From the NCBI GenBank assembly GCA_028822985.1, contig JAPKCK010000003.1, positions 1 through 64,000 of the forward strand: 64,000 bases of DNA, in the 5' to 3' direction. The first letter of the stretch is position 1. Every line of letters begins with the position of its first letter. Under the pieces are notes generated by a model, which was given only the letters and a program-made list of their open reading frames with translations, was not told the origin of the DNA and did not search any database. The stretch is from Aquiluna sp. (GTDB lineage: Bacteria > Actinomycetota > Actinomycetes > Actinomycetales > Microbacteriaceae). This document shows positions 1 through 10,945 of the stretch, one piece after another. Both the position numbers and the translations under genes were made by a program.

Positions 1-36
1 CTTCTCATCAAGAGCAGCGAGTGAAGGAGTCAAGAG

Positions 37-366
37 ATGTCCAGCGAAAGCGCCGGTGCTGAGCTCTCTAAACTTGTGGGGCTCGTGTTTGTCACCCGGG
101 GCGCTCAGGGGGTATCGGTATTTGCTGATGGACAGTTCCTGGGCAATGTCGACGCCATGGTAGTCGATGCAATTGACGCGACCGGTGCGGGCGACACTTT
201 TTGCGGCTATGCGGTGGCGGGACTAGCGCAGGGACTAACACCATTGGAGGCCGCGGAGCTAGGTACCGTTGCGGCAGGGATTTCTGTTCAATCCAGGGGA
301 GCGTCCAATTCGATTCCAGCAAGGTATGAGGTCGACTCGCTACTGCTCAAAAGACGAAAAGGTTAG
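37..366 (+). CDS. C-terminal fragment of a PfkB/ribokinase-family sugar kinase
   Basis: The 109 residues match only the last third of a PfkB-family kinase, whose usual length is about 300 residues. The signature DATGAGDTFCGYAVAG near residues 46-62 is the PfkB second signature: the GAGD loop is the anion hole and its Asp the catalytic base. The sugar-binding N-terminal part is missing. Reading the same frame leftward gives LLIKSSE and then a TGA stop at 22-24, so the frame is interrupted inside what looks like kinase sequence. An AAGGAG at 24-29 lies 7 bases before the ATG at 37, so the fragment could still be translated. Most likely this is a broken kinase gene; a sequencing error at the stop is possible. 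A fragment of this size should not phosphorylate a sugar alone. It converges on the LysE-type gene with a 4-base gap. Confidence 0.6.
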   Translation: MSSESAGAELSKLVGLVFVTRGAQGVSVFADGQFLGNVDAMVVDAIDATGAGDTFCGYAVAGLAQGLTPLEAAELGTVAAGISVQSRGASNSIPARYEVDSLLLKRRKG

Positions 367-370
367 CCTT

Positions 371-1000
371 TTACAGGAGAGCATCCAGCAGCATGTAGAG
401 ACCCAAGAACATCAGGGCTAGGCCTCCGAGTCCGCGGAAATTTGCCAGGCGTTTTTCTGAACCACCAAGCCAGTGCCGGGCTTTACCTGCTGCAATCGCA
501 TAAACCGAATCACTTGTCACTCCAATGATTAGAAATAGCGCACCCAGAATAAGCATTTGTGCGCTGGGGTTGCCGCCAGAGGGGTCTACGAAACTTGGCA
601 ACGCCGCTATGAAGAACACCAAAGTTTTAGCATTCGTGATGCCAACAACAATTGATTCACTTAGGACTTTTTTACCCGAAGGTGAAACCGAGGCATTACC
701 CGCATCAGCTTTTTTGCGTTGCCAGATCGCTTTCAGTCCCAAGTAGCCGATCATTAGTGCGCCAACTACCTTGATAACAAAAAATAGATCCGGAGATTGT
801 TGGATAAGAACACCGAGGCCCAGAGCCACAATAAGAATCTGTAATCCAACACCTAGTGCGTTTCCAAAAACGCTAAAAAGCGCGGCTCTTGTTCCAAGCA
901 CCAGTGCTCGACCGATTGCAAACAACACGCTTGGCCCTGGTACCAGAATTATGACTATCGATAGCAGTAAGAAGCCGATTATATTTTGGGTTGTTGGCAC
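371..1000 (-). CDS. LysE/RhtB-family amino-acid exporter
   Basis: A 209-residue, strongly hydrophobic protein with about six predicted membrane segments and the family motif PGPS at residues 21-24 in the first helix. LysE/RhtB proteins export amino acids or related compounds from the cytoplasm in exchange for protons. The substrate cannot be read from sequence. It is the last gene of the leftward run that starts with the Lrp regulator and contains argG and the agmatine genes, so arginine, a neighbouring amino acid or an amine is a reasonable guess. The LysE prototype exports lysine and arginine. The gap to the DoxX-like gene upstream is 23 bases. Confidence 0.85.
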   Translation of the reverse strand: MPTTQNIIGFLLLSIVIILVPGPSVLFAIGRALVLGTRAALFSVFGNALGVGLQILIVALGLGVLIQQSPDLFFVIKVVGALMIGYLGLKAIWQRKKADAGNASVSPSGKKVLSESIVVGITNAKTLVFFIAALPSFVDPSGGNPSAQMLILGALFLIIGVTSDSVYAIAAGKARHWLGGSEKRLANFRGLGGLALMFLGLYMLLDALL

Positions 1001-1023
1001 CCCTAGATTTTACTCCAGTGGAA

Positions 1024-1434
1024 CTATGGTTTCTTGCGCCTGAGCAGGCGATAGCCATTGGTGGAAATCAGTGCCCAACCAACCAGCGCCGGTTGAAAAA
1101 ATAACCGCGTGAATCGAGCTTGGTCTGTGTCTAGGCCGAAAGCGCTGATTCCATTTATCCACTGCGAAAGATTACCCGGGAAAATCGCGATGAAAAACAG
1201 GGCGGCTCCCAACCCAATCAACTTTCTCGGGAGCTGTTTCCAGAGTATTAGGAGTCCAAGGCCTAAGGAGATTTCCACAATTCCGGATGCGATTACTACG
1301 AAGTCAGCATCTAGCGGAAGCCAAGTTGGAACTTGAGCCTGGAATTCAGCTCTTGCGGTGGTCAGGTGGGAAATACCAGCGGATAACAGACCGAACCCGA
1401 GGCCAATTTGAAGCAAAACTTTGACGTACTTCAC
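1024..1434 (-). CDS. DoxX-like integral membrane protein
   Basis: A 136-residue protein with four predicted membrane helices (about 5-27, 45-66, 72-90, 108-128) and the length and helix spacing of the DoxX/DoxX-like family. The family is poorly defined biochemically; some members join redox membrane complexes. No catalytic residues can be pointed to. The start ATG overlaps the deoD stop codon by four bases, so it is translationally coupled to the arginine/agmatine run. Its role there is not evident. Confidence 0.7.
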   Translation of the reverse strand: MKYVKVLLQIGLGFGLLSAGISHLTTARAEFQAQVPTWLPLDADFVVIASGIVEISLGLGLLILWKQLPRKLIGLGAALFFIAIFPGNLSQWINGISAFGLDTDQARFTRLFFQPALVGWALISTNGYRLLRRKKP

Positions 1435-2125
1435 CTGGAGGCTGCTAGCGCTATTTCGACCATATTTGCGAATCCGGATTCTCGTTCTTCTGAAGAAGTG
1501 TGACCAGAGCCATCCATCATGTCTGACACCGTGATAATGCTCAGCGCTTTTCGGCTAAACCTGGCTGCAAGAGTGTAGAGCTGGTTGGTTTCCATCTCTA
1601 AGGCCAGAATCCCCAGCTTTTTCCATTGCTCTAGCGAGTCCGTAGTGTCATAAAAAAGATCACCGGAGGCTATGCCGCCAACATGAAAGCTGATTTCAAG
1701 TTCTCTTGCCTTTGCAACTGCCTTTTCGAGAAGTTCGTAGTCTGCACTTGGCGCAAAATCTAGGCCGTTGGTGGCGCGTCGATTTATTTGAGAGTCGGTA
1801 GACGAGGTCATGGCAATTACTACATCGCGCAATTTAGTTGGCGCCAACCCACCTGAGGTTCCAACTCGGATTGCTTTTTGCACTCCAAAATCTTCGAAAA
1901 GCTCGTGAGCGTAGATTCCGATTGAAGGAGCGCCCATGCCAGTCCCCTGAACCGATACCCGCTGTCCGTTGAAGGTTCCTGTGAATCCAAACATGTTTCT
2001 CACGGAGTTGTACTGAACAGGGTTTTCTAAAAAGGTCTCCGCTATCCACTTTGCACGCAGTGGATCTCCGGGTAATAAAACCGTTTCCGCAATGTCTCCA
2101 GGCTCGGCCCCAATGTGGATGCTCA

Positions 2126-2126
<1 letters not shown>
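1431..2126 (-). CDS. deoD: Purine-nucleoside phosphorylase, DeoD type
   Basis: A 231-residue protein matching the hexameric trimeric-NP family along its whole length. It opens with SIHIGAEPGDIAETVLLPGD, which contains the phosphate-binding Gly and Arg residues (GDPLRAK, 20-26) and the conserved His4. GTSGGL near 89-94, the nucleoside-binding ALEMETNQLY near 174-183, and the catalytic Asp in SDMMDGSGH follow. It splits purine (deoxy)nucleosides with phosphate into base and (deoxy)ribose-1-phosphate. The GTG start shares one base with the argG TAG stop, so the two are coupled. Purine salvage has no obvious link to the arginine genes around it. Confidence 0.93.
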
Positions 2127-5141
<3,015 letters not shown>

Positions 5142-5173
5142 TTATAACTCCTGCGCTTAGGGGATATCTCCAT

Positions 5174-6184
5174 TTAGGAAATGGTTGCTTCCGGTTGCTG
5201 CTGCGTGATGCAATGGATTCCGCCGCCGCGAGCAAATAGCTCACGGGCATCAATCAAAATTACTTCTCTATTTGGGTAGCAGTCTCTCAAAATGGCCTGA
5301 GCCTCTTTGTCGTTTTGATCCTCAAAGCTTCCAAGTAGGACCGCGTCATTCATAACGTAATGATTGACGTAGCTGTAATCAACGAAACCTTCATCGTCCC
5401 TGAGGGTCGTTGGGGCGGGAAGCGATACGGCGGCAAGCTCAGCGCCTACAAGTTGTTTTCTGATGGATTCGCTCACCGGAAAGTCTGGGTGATTCTGATT
5501 CTTTTGGTCATGAAATATCACTCTTTGGTCGGGTAAGTAGCACGCCACAATATCAACATGGCCTCGAGTGCCGAATTCGTCATAATCTCTGGTGAGTCCT
5601 TGTTTCAGCCAGACAAAGTCACTCACGCCAATGGTTCTGGCAAGTTCTTCCTCAACCTGTTCCTTGGTCCAGTTTGGATTTCGATCCGGGTCTAGTTGCA
5701 CCGTTTCGGTAAGTAGCACTTGACCTTGGCCGTTGACGTGAATACCGCCACCTTCGTTGACCATGTCACTGTCTATTCGCGGAGCCCCCAGAAAGCTCGC
5801 CACTTCCTGAGCAATCTTGCTGTCATTTCTATATTTCGCCCAGCTTTGAGCACCCCAGCCATTAAAGACCCAGTTAACGCAAGCCAGTTCGCCAGCCTCG
5901 TCTTTGACAAAGCTGGGACCACTGTCCCTTACCCAAGCATCGTCAATTACCAAGTCAAAGATTTCGACCTGTCTAGAAAGAAACTTCTTCGCGATGGCAA
6001 GGTCTTTGGGGTGAACGATGGCGGTCACTTTTTCAAAGTTGCTTGCCGTGTTAGCGACATTGGACCAGGTTTTTCGGGCCGCGTATTGTTCATCGGGAGT
6101 GTCGCCAAGCGTGTAACCATCGTGGGGAAATGCGATCCAGGTTCGTTCGTGCTTGTCCCATTCGGGAGGCATTATGTATGTCAT
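5174..6184 (-). CDS. aguA: Agmatine deiminase (agmatine iminohydrolase)
   Basis: It hydrolyses agmatine to N-carbamoylputrescine and ammonia. The 336-residue protein has the peptidyl-arginine-deiminase-type fold signatures: substrate-binding PPEWDKHERTWIAFP near the N-terminus, WVRDSGPSF near residues 84-92, NEGGGIHV in the middle, and the catalytic Cys in GGGIHCITQQQP near residue 325. Its ATG overlaps the stop of the N-carbamoylputrescine amidase gene in an ATGA arrangement, so the two pathway steps are translationally coupled. Together with AguB it converts agmatine to putrescine, CO2 and ammonia. Confidence 0.93.
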   Translation of the reverse strand: MTYIMPPEWDKHERTWIAFPHDGYTLGDTPDEQYAARKTWSNVANTASNFEKVTAIVHPKDLAIAKKFLSRQVEIFDLVIDDAWVRDSGPSFVKDEAGELACVNWVFNGWGAQSWAKYRNDSKIAQEVASFLGAPRIDSDMVNEGGGIHVNGQGQVLLTETVQLDPDRNPNWTKEQVEEELARTIGVSDFVWLKQGLTRDYDEFGTRGHVDIVACYLPDQRVIFHDQKNQNHPDFPVSESIRKQLVGAELAAVSLPAPTTLRDDEGFVDYSYVNHYVMNDAVLLGSFEDQNDKEAQAILRDCYPNREVILIDARELFARGGGIHCITQQQPEATIS

Positions 6185-7173
6185 GGAGTCAGCCCCGGAA
6201 TGCCACCGTGCTCACCCTTGCCGCCGGGAACTCTCTTGTTGATGACTGCATCTGAGATAGAACCGTAAGTATCTGGTCGGCGCGTAGCGAAGAATGGAAA
6301 CAGCTCTAGCCAATCTCTTCGTTGGTCTAAGTCGAGTTCGGCGACCAATACCTCATCACCGGACCGGCCGGCCTGAGCCAAAATACGGCCGTAGGGATCA
6401 ACGACGAATGACGAACCGTAAAAATCCAATAGACCTTCGTTGCCCCAGCGGTTTGGAACAACAATAAATAAACCGTTAGCAATCGCGTGACCGATAATTA
6501 CCTGACGCCAAAGCGGTTCGGTGTCAAAATCGGGATGGTCAGGCTCGGAGCCAATGGCGGTTGGGTAGCAAAGAATATCCGCTCCTGCCAACGCATAAGC
6601 CCTCGCAACTTCGGGAAACCACTCATCCCAGCAAGTTGGTAGACCAAGCCTTGGTTTTCCGACTAGGTCCATTTCGAACACGGGGTAGGGGTCATTGCTT
6701 TGACCCGGAGCGAAATACTTGTCTTCGAAGTAACCCTCGGTAACCGGAATGTGGAGCTTCGGTGTTGATCCCAGAAGCTCCCCGTGTGACCCAACGACGA
6801 TCGCTGTGTTCAGCCCTCTTCCATCAGTCAGACCCGCCTCTTGATAAAGCGACGCGTGAATAACGACGCCGTATTTTTTGGCCTGCTGTGAAACCAGGCT
6901 GAACGTTGGCCCTGATTCCAGTTGCTCAGCATTTCGGTTAGGCGCCCCCGTGGGCAATTGGTCGGCCGGGTATCTTGAAAGCGTTAGCTCAGGAAGAAAA
7001 ATTATTTGGGCGCCTGCGTCCACGGCAATCTCGATTGCCTCAAGAAGTTTCGCTGTGTGTGCAGCTGGATCAACATTGTGGTTGATTTGGACGGCGGCGA
7101 CCTTGATGATTGAGCGCTCAGGCTCTCGAACGCGGCTGAGTGATTTCGGTGACGCAACCTGGGTTAGTTTCAC
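6181..7173 (-). CDS. aguB: N-carbamoylputrescine amidase, nitrilase superfamily
   Basis: A 330-residue carbon-nitrogen hydrolase with the full Glu-Lys-Cys triad: E62 in FLPELTLSR, K139 in TPKLHIP and C181 in PTCWDEWFPE. The CWDEWFPE context and GYFEDKYFAPG are typical of the N-carbamoylputrescine amidase branch, which removes the carbamoyl group to give putrescine. The first 20 or so residues are extra compared with shorter family members. It directly follows the PLP decarboxylase gene (2-base gap) and overlaps aguA by 4 bases, which strongly supports this assignment over other nitrilase activities. Confidence 0.9.
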   Translation of the reverse strand: MKLTQVASPKSLSRVREPERSIIKVAAVQINHNVDPAAHTAKLLEAIEIAVDAGAQIIFLPELTLSRYPADQLPTGAPNRNAEQLESGPTFSLVSQQAKKYGVVIHASLYQEAGLTDGRGLNTAIVVGSHGELLGSTPKLHIPVTEGYFEDKYFAPGQSNDPYPVFEMDLVGKPRLGLPTCWDEWFPEVARAYALAGADILCYPTAIGSEPDHPDFDTEPLWRQVIIGHAIANGLFIVVPNRWGNEGLLDFYGSSFVVDPYGRILAQAGRSGDEVLVAELDLDQRRDWLELFPFFATRRPDTYGSISDAVINKRVPGGKGEHGGIPGLTP

Positions 7174-7175
7174 GG

Positions 7176-8534
7176 CTAATCCATCGTGTCCAGGATTGCA
7201 ACCAGATCTTCATACTTGGTTGTCGGGTTGACTATTGCGAACCTCGTGTTTGGCTTCCCTAGGTGGCTGGAGGGGACAACGAATGCGAACTGGGATTCAA
7301 GTAATTTTTTCGACCAGTCTTCATAGTCGTTGGCATCCCAGCCGACTCTTTCGAACACTACGACTGAGAGTTGGGGGTTGCGTACCAGCTTGAGGTTGGC
7401 ACGGGTAGAAATCTCAACGCCAATTTTCTTTGCTAGGTCGACATTCGATTTGATTGCCGAGCGGTAAGCAGCAACCCCGTAGGTTGCGAGTGAAAACCAG
7501 AGAGGCAATCCTCTAACCCGTCTAGTGAGGTTGAAAGCAAAATCAGATGGGTTCCAGTCATGATTCTTATTTAGAGTCTCTAAATATTCACCGTGCTGGG
7601 TGTGCGTTTGGCGGGCAAGATCCGGGTCGCGGTACACAAGAGCGCAAGCGTCAAAGGGTGCAAATAACCACTTGTGCGGGTCGACAATAAATGAGTCAGC
7701 TCTTTCTAGCCCCACGTAGAGATGCTTCAGCTCGTCGACTAAGACTCCTGCCAAACCGTAGGCCCCATCAACGTGGAACCAAAGATCATTAGCGGCAGCG
7801 ACATTCGCTAGTTCATTGAGCTTGTCAATGATGCCAAAATTAGTGGTGCCGCTTGTGCCCACCAGAGCGAAAGGAATCAGCCCCTGGGTCTTGGCTTCTT
7901 GAATTGCAGATTCGGCGGAGTCGCCTGTCAACGAGCCAGTCGCACTTGCGTCAGCAGAAATGACTGTTACGCCCATTACTTTCCCGACGGACTTGACTGA
8001 TGAATGCGCCTCGGAGCTGCAGATTATTGCCCAATTTTGAAGCCCGTGCTTGGCTTCTGCGACATCGCGCGCAACCACAAGCGCGGATAGGTTTCCCAGA
8101 GTGCCGCCTTGAACAAATACTCCGCCGGCCCCCTTCGGAAGCCCCGCTTCGTCAGCCAGAAATTCAAGGACCTGATTTTCTGCGAAAACAGCCCCAGCAC
8201 CTTCGGTCCATGAGCCACCGTAGATAGAGCTCGCGGAAACCACCAGATCGAAAAGAGTCGCGGCCTCCGTGGGTGCAGCGGGGATGAACGAAAGGAAATT
8301 CGGGTGATCGGTGGAGATGGTTGCGGGGGCTAAAACTTCTTCGAAGATGGATAGAGCTTTCTGCCCACCGATGCCAGCCTCGCTTATTGTGATCCCTGCG
8401 TGCGTTTCCAGCTCGATTCTTGAGCGCGGTCCGTCGAGTGGAACCGGGTCCATGGCCATGCGCTGGGCTGCATATTTATAGATGGCCTCGCGGAGCTCGC
8501 TGTCTGCTCCTGCTTGGTGCATTGACTCAGTCAT
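7176..8534 (-). CDS. Group II PLP-dependent amino-acid decarboxylase
   Basis: A 452-residue fold-type I PLP enzyme of the pyridoxal_deC family (aromatic-amino-acid, glutamate and diaminobutyrate decarboxylases). The cofactor residues are visible: H187 in SSEAHSSVKS stacking on the ring, D256 in HVDGAYG, and the Schiff-base K288 in VDPHKWLF. It starts at ATG 8534 with GGAGGG five bases upstream. It is followed after 2 bases by aguB and then aguA, so the likely product is an amine feeding that pathway. If the substrate is arginine the operon would run arginine to putrescine, but known arginine decarboxylases belong to other folds. An aromatic amino acid or another substrate is equally possible from sequence alone. 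Confidence 0.85.
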   Translation of the reverse strand: MTESMHQAGADSELREAIYKYAAQRMAMDPVPLDGPRSRIELETHAGITISEAGIGGQKALSIFEEVLAPATISTDHPNFLSFIPAAPTEAATLFDLVVSASSIYGGSWTEGAGAVFAENQVLEFLADEAGLPKGAGGVFVQGGTLGNLSALVVARDVAEAKHGLQNWAIICSSEAHSSVKSVGKVMGVTVISADASATGSLTGDSAESAIQEAKTQGLIPFALVGTSGTTNFGIIDKLNELANVAAANDLWFHVDGAYGLAGVLVDELKHLYVGLERADSFIVDPHKWLFAPFDACALVYRDPDLARQTHTQHGEYLETLNKNHDWNPSDFAFNLTRRVRGLPLWFSLATYGVAAYRSAIKSNVDLAKKIGVEISTRANLKLVRNPQLSVVVFERVGWDANDYEDWSKKLLESQFAFVVPSSHLGKPNTRFAIVNPTTKYEDLVAILDTMD

Positions 8535-8559
8535 TTTGACCCTCCAGATAAGCCCAACT

Positions 8560-9063
8560 CTAGCTAATTGGCCCCTTGTGAAAGTGGTCGAAGACGATGT
8601 TGGTTCTGGTCGTTGCCACTGATGCGTTATTGCTTAGTTGGTCCAGCACAAACTCTCTTGCTGCGTCTGAATCTGCGACCGCGATGTGCACAATGAAATC
8701 CTCTGCACCACCCAGGAAGAACACTTGAATCACCTGTGGGTGCTCACGCATTGCAGTCATGAAACTGGCAAGGTTTGCTCTCGCTCCCGCACGAAGTGAC
8801 ACCGAGATCAGAGCCTGGAGTTCTAACCCAAGAGCCTCTGGAGCGATGTCGGCGGCAAAAGATCTAATCACCTTGCGCTGAACCAGATTGCGAACTCTAC
8901 CAAGGCAGGTCGAGGCTGCTATGCCAACTTGATTCGCTAGATCAGCATTAGAAATACGGCCATTTTTGCCGAGTATCGAAAGAATCGAGCGGTCGATTTC
9001 GTCGACCTCGTCGTTGACGCGAATATTCTGCGGCTTGAGCATTTTAAAAACCTCATTTTTCAT
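8560..9063 (-). CDS. Lrp/AsnC-family transcriptional regulator
   Basis: A 167-residue protein with an N-terminal winged helix-turn-helix (about residues 20-70, EIDRSILSILGKNGRISNAD onward) and a C-terminal RAM/AsnC ligand-binding domain (about 80-157). Such proteins form dimers or octamers that respond to amino acids. It is divergent from alanine dehydrogenase across a 102-base intergenic region, the arrangement known for AldR and ald in mycobacteria, so alanine or another amino acid is the probable effector. It is also the first gene of the leftward arginine/agmatine run (25-base gap to the decarboxylase), so it may control both sides. Confidence 0.88.
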   Translation of the reverse strand: MKNEVFKMLKPQNIRVNDEVDEIDRSILSILGKNGRISNADLANQVGIAASTCLGRVRNLVQRKVIRSFAADIAPEALGLELQALISVSLRAGARANLASFMTAMREHPQVIQVFFLGGAEDFIVHIAVADSDAAREFVLDQLSNNASVATTRTNIVFDHFHKGPIS

Positions 9064-9165
9064 TGAATATCATGCATCTTCCTGAAATAAGTGAAGATTC
9101 TTCGTATTTTATCCGCCTAAGCGAATTATTTGCAAGAATTCAAGTCACTTGCTCAAGGAGAATAA
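9064..9165. promoter_or_regulatory. Divergent lrp/ald promoter region with inverted repeat
   Basis: This 102-base AT-rich gap must hold the promoters for both divergent genes. It contains the inverted repeat GAAGATTCTTC at 9093-9103 near its centre, a plausible half of an Lrp-type operator. AAGGAG lies five bases before the ald ATG. I cannot assign -35 and -10 hexamers with confidence. Confidence 0.45.
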
Positions 9166-10281
9166 ATGTTAGTTGGCGTCCCCAAGGAAATTAAGAACAA
9201 CGAATTTCGAGTCGCGCTCACACCGGCCGGTGTGCACGAGTTAGTCACGCGGGGCCATGGGGTTCTAATCCAGTCAAGTGCGGGCGAAGGCTCGGGCTTT
9301 CGGGACGACGATTACGAAAAAGCCGGCGCGACCATTACTGCCACTGCCGAAGAGGTTTGGTCCAAGGCCGAATTACTTTGCAAGGTTAAAGAGCCGATAG
9401 CTATGGAGTACCCGCTGATGCGTAAGGGGCAAGTGCTCTTCACTTATCTGCATCTTGCAGCTTCTAGGGAATGTACAGATGCTCTTATCCAGTCCGGGAC
9501 CACGGCAATCGCCTACGAGACTGTTCAGCTGGAGAATCGTTCCCTTCCTTTGCTGCAACCGATGAGTGAGGTCGCAGGCAGACTCTCGGCGCAGATAGGT
9601 GCTTACCAGCTGATGAAGACAAACGGCGGTGCCGGAATGCTTATGGGTGGAGTTCCTGGAACACCGCGTGCCAAGGTTGTAGTAATCGGTGGCGGTGTCG
9701 CCGGGACCGAAGCAGCCCTTGTTGCCAACGGCATGGGCGCAGATGTGACTGTTATTGACCTGTCGCTTCCAAGGCTCAGGGAGATTGACGAGCGTTTCAA
9801 TTCTGAGGTGCAAACCAGAGCTTCGACCTCCTACGAGATTGCCGAGCAGCTAAAGGATGCAGATTTAGTCATCGGTTCGGTTCTTATTCCGGGCGAGAGG
9901 GCTCCAAAATTGGTGACCGACAAAATGGTGAGCGAGATGAAGTCCGGAGCTGTACTTGTTGACATCGCGATTGATCAGGGAGGTTGCTTTGAGCACTCCA
10001 GGCCGACTACCCACGATGAACCGACCTTTCAGGTTCACCAAACTATCTATTACTGCGTTGCAAACATGCCGGGAGCGGTGCCTTCGACTTCAACGCGGGC
10101 CCTAACCAACGCCACACTGCCTTATGTGCTGCAGCTGGCAACAAAAGGCTGGAAGGCCGCCCTAAAGAATGATCCCGCTTTGGCTCTGGGCCTAAACGTG
10201 CACGAGGGAATGATCACCCACCCCGCCGTCGCGCAAGCTTTTCCAGAATTGAAGTATGTGGAGACTCAAGAATTGATTTAG
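9166..10281 (+). CDS. ald: Alanine dehydrogenase
   Basis: It catalyses the reversible NAD-dependent oxidative deamination of L-alanine to pyruvate and ammonia in the cytoplasm. The 371-residue protein matches the family end to end: MLVGVPKEIKNNEFRVALTP at the start, the catalytic Lys region CKVKEP, the His region YLHLAAS, the dinucleotide-binding GGGVAGTEAALVANGMGA near residues 174-191, and MPGAVPSTSTRALTNATLPY near the C-terminus. It starts 5 bases after AAGGAG. The divergent Lrp-type regulator is its likely controller. Confidence 0.95.
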   Translation: MLVGVPKEIKNNEFRVALTPAGVHELVTRGHGVLIQSSAGEGSGFRDDDYEKAGATITATAEEVWSKAELLCKVKEPIAMEYPLMRKGQVLFTYLHLAASRECTDALIQSGTTAIAYETVQLENRSLPLLQPMSEVAGRLSAQIGAYQLMKTNGGAGMLMGGVPGTPRAKVVVIGGGVAGTEAALVANGMGADVTVIDLSLPRLREIDERFNSEVQTRASTSYEIAEQLKDADLVIGSVLIPGERAPKLVTDKMVSEMKSGAVLVDIAIDQGGCFEHSRPTTHDEPTFQVHQTIYYCVANMPGAVPSTSTRALTNATLPYVLQLATKGWKAALKNDPALALGLNVHEGMITHPAVAQAFPELKYVETQELI

Positions 10282-10329
10282 AGAGATTCTCTTGCGGCTC
10301 ACCCAGAGAGTAAGTTGCCAAGAAAGTGG

Positions 10330-10557
10330 CTACTTCTTTTTTCGCTTTAGAACTGTCGTTATTAGAACGCCGGCGACAGTCACGCCAATCAGCGCATAAA
10401 GCGCGATAGTTCTCTGGTTGGCAATTTCCTCGCAGGAGGACCACCCCGCGACCTGAACATCGGGAGTACATGTCGTCGGGTCAAAAAATCCAATCAACCA
10501 GGCCAAAATCCCGATCCCAGCTATCGTCGCCAACATGGCGATTGAATTGTTTTTCAA
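10330..10557 (-). CDS. Small two-helix membrane protein, unknown function
   Basis: A 75-residue protein with two predicted membrane helices (about 5-25 and 47-68), a short loop holding two cysteines (C30 and C42) and a basic KRKKK tail. I do not recognise a family. It follows trxA on the same strand with a 9-base gap, so it probably shares that transcript. The two loop cysteines could form a disulfide, since the helix arrangement puts them on one side of the membrane; this is inference. Confidence 0.6.
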   Translation of the reverse strand: MKNNSIAMLATIAGIGILAWLIGFFDPTTCTPDVQVAGWSSCEEIANQRTIALYALIGVTVAGVLITTVLKRKKK

Positions 10558-10566
10558 GTTCGGTTG

Positions 10567-10944
10567 CTAGCTTGCTTCGGGATCAGATTGCTGCTTTGCG
10601 ATTTCCGCGTGAACATCAGCCATGTTGAGGCCCTTAACTTTATCAATCAACTCGTTCAGTGCCGGAGCCGGCAGCGCGCCTGCTTGGCTGAAGAGCAAAA
10701 TGCCATCTCTGAAAATCATCAGTGTCGGGATCGAAGAGATTCCAGCCATGCCGGAAAGTTCTTGTTCTGCCTCGGTGTCGACCTTGGCGAAAGTGATTTC
10801 TGGGTGGCCATTGGAGGCCTCCTCGAAAATTGGACCAAAGGTTTTACAGGGGCCGCACCATTCGGCCCAAAAGTCGACAAGCGTTATGCCATCACTGTTT
10901 ACTGTTGCTTCGAAATCCGCTTGGACCAAGTTTATTGTTGCCAA
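10567..10944 (-). CDS. Thioredoxin
   Basis: A cytoplasmic dithiol-disulfide oxidoreductase with active site WAEWCGPCK and the cis-proline region SIPTLMIF. I choose TTG 10944 (125 residues) over the upstream TTG 10953 because AAAGGTGG lies nine bases before it and it begins two bases after the EamA stop. The C-terminus carries an extra charged tail of about 20 residues beyond the usual 105-110. It follows the EamA transporter gene on the same strand. Trx-like proteins outside a trxAB pair are common, so I leave the gene symbol empty. Confidence 0.88.
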   Translation of the reverse strand: MATINLVQADFEATVNSDGITLVDFWAEWCGPCKTFGPIFEEASNGHPEITFAKVDTEAEQELSGMAGISSIPTLMIFRDGILLFSQAGALPAPALNELIDKVKGLNMADVHAEIAKQQSDPEAS

Positions 10945-10945
10945 T

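Noticed and set aside
5720..6268. 182-codon plus-strand ORF across aguA
   Set aside because: It is a shadow of aguA, which has all family motifs in the other strand.
10282..10330. Terminator after ald
   Set aside because: Only very short, imperfect stems (such as TCTCT/AGAGA) are found without a proper U-run.
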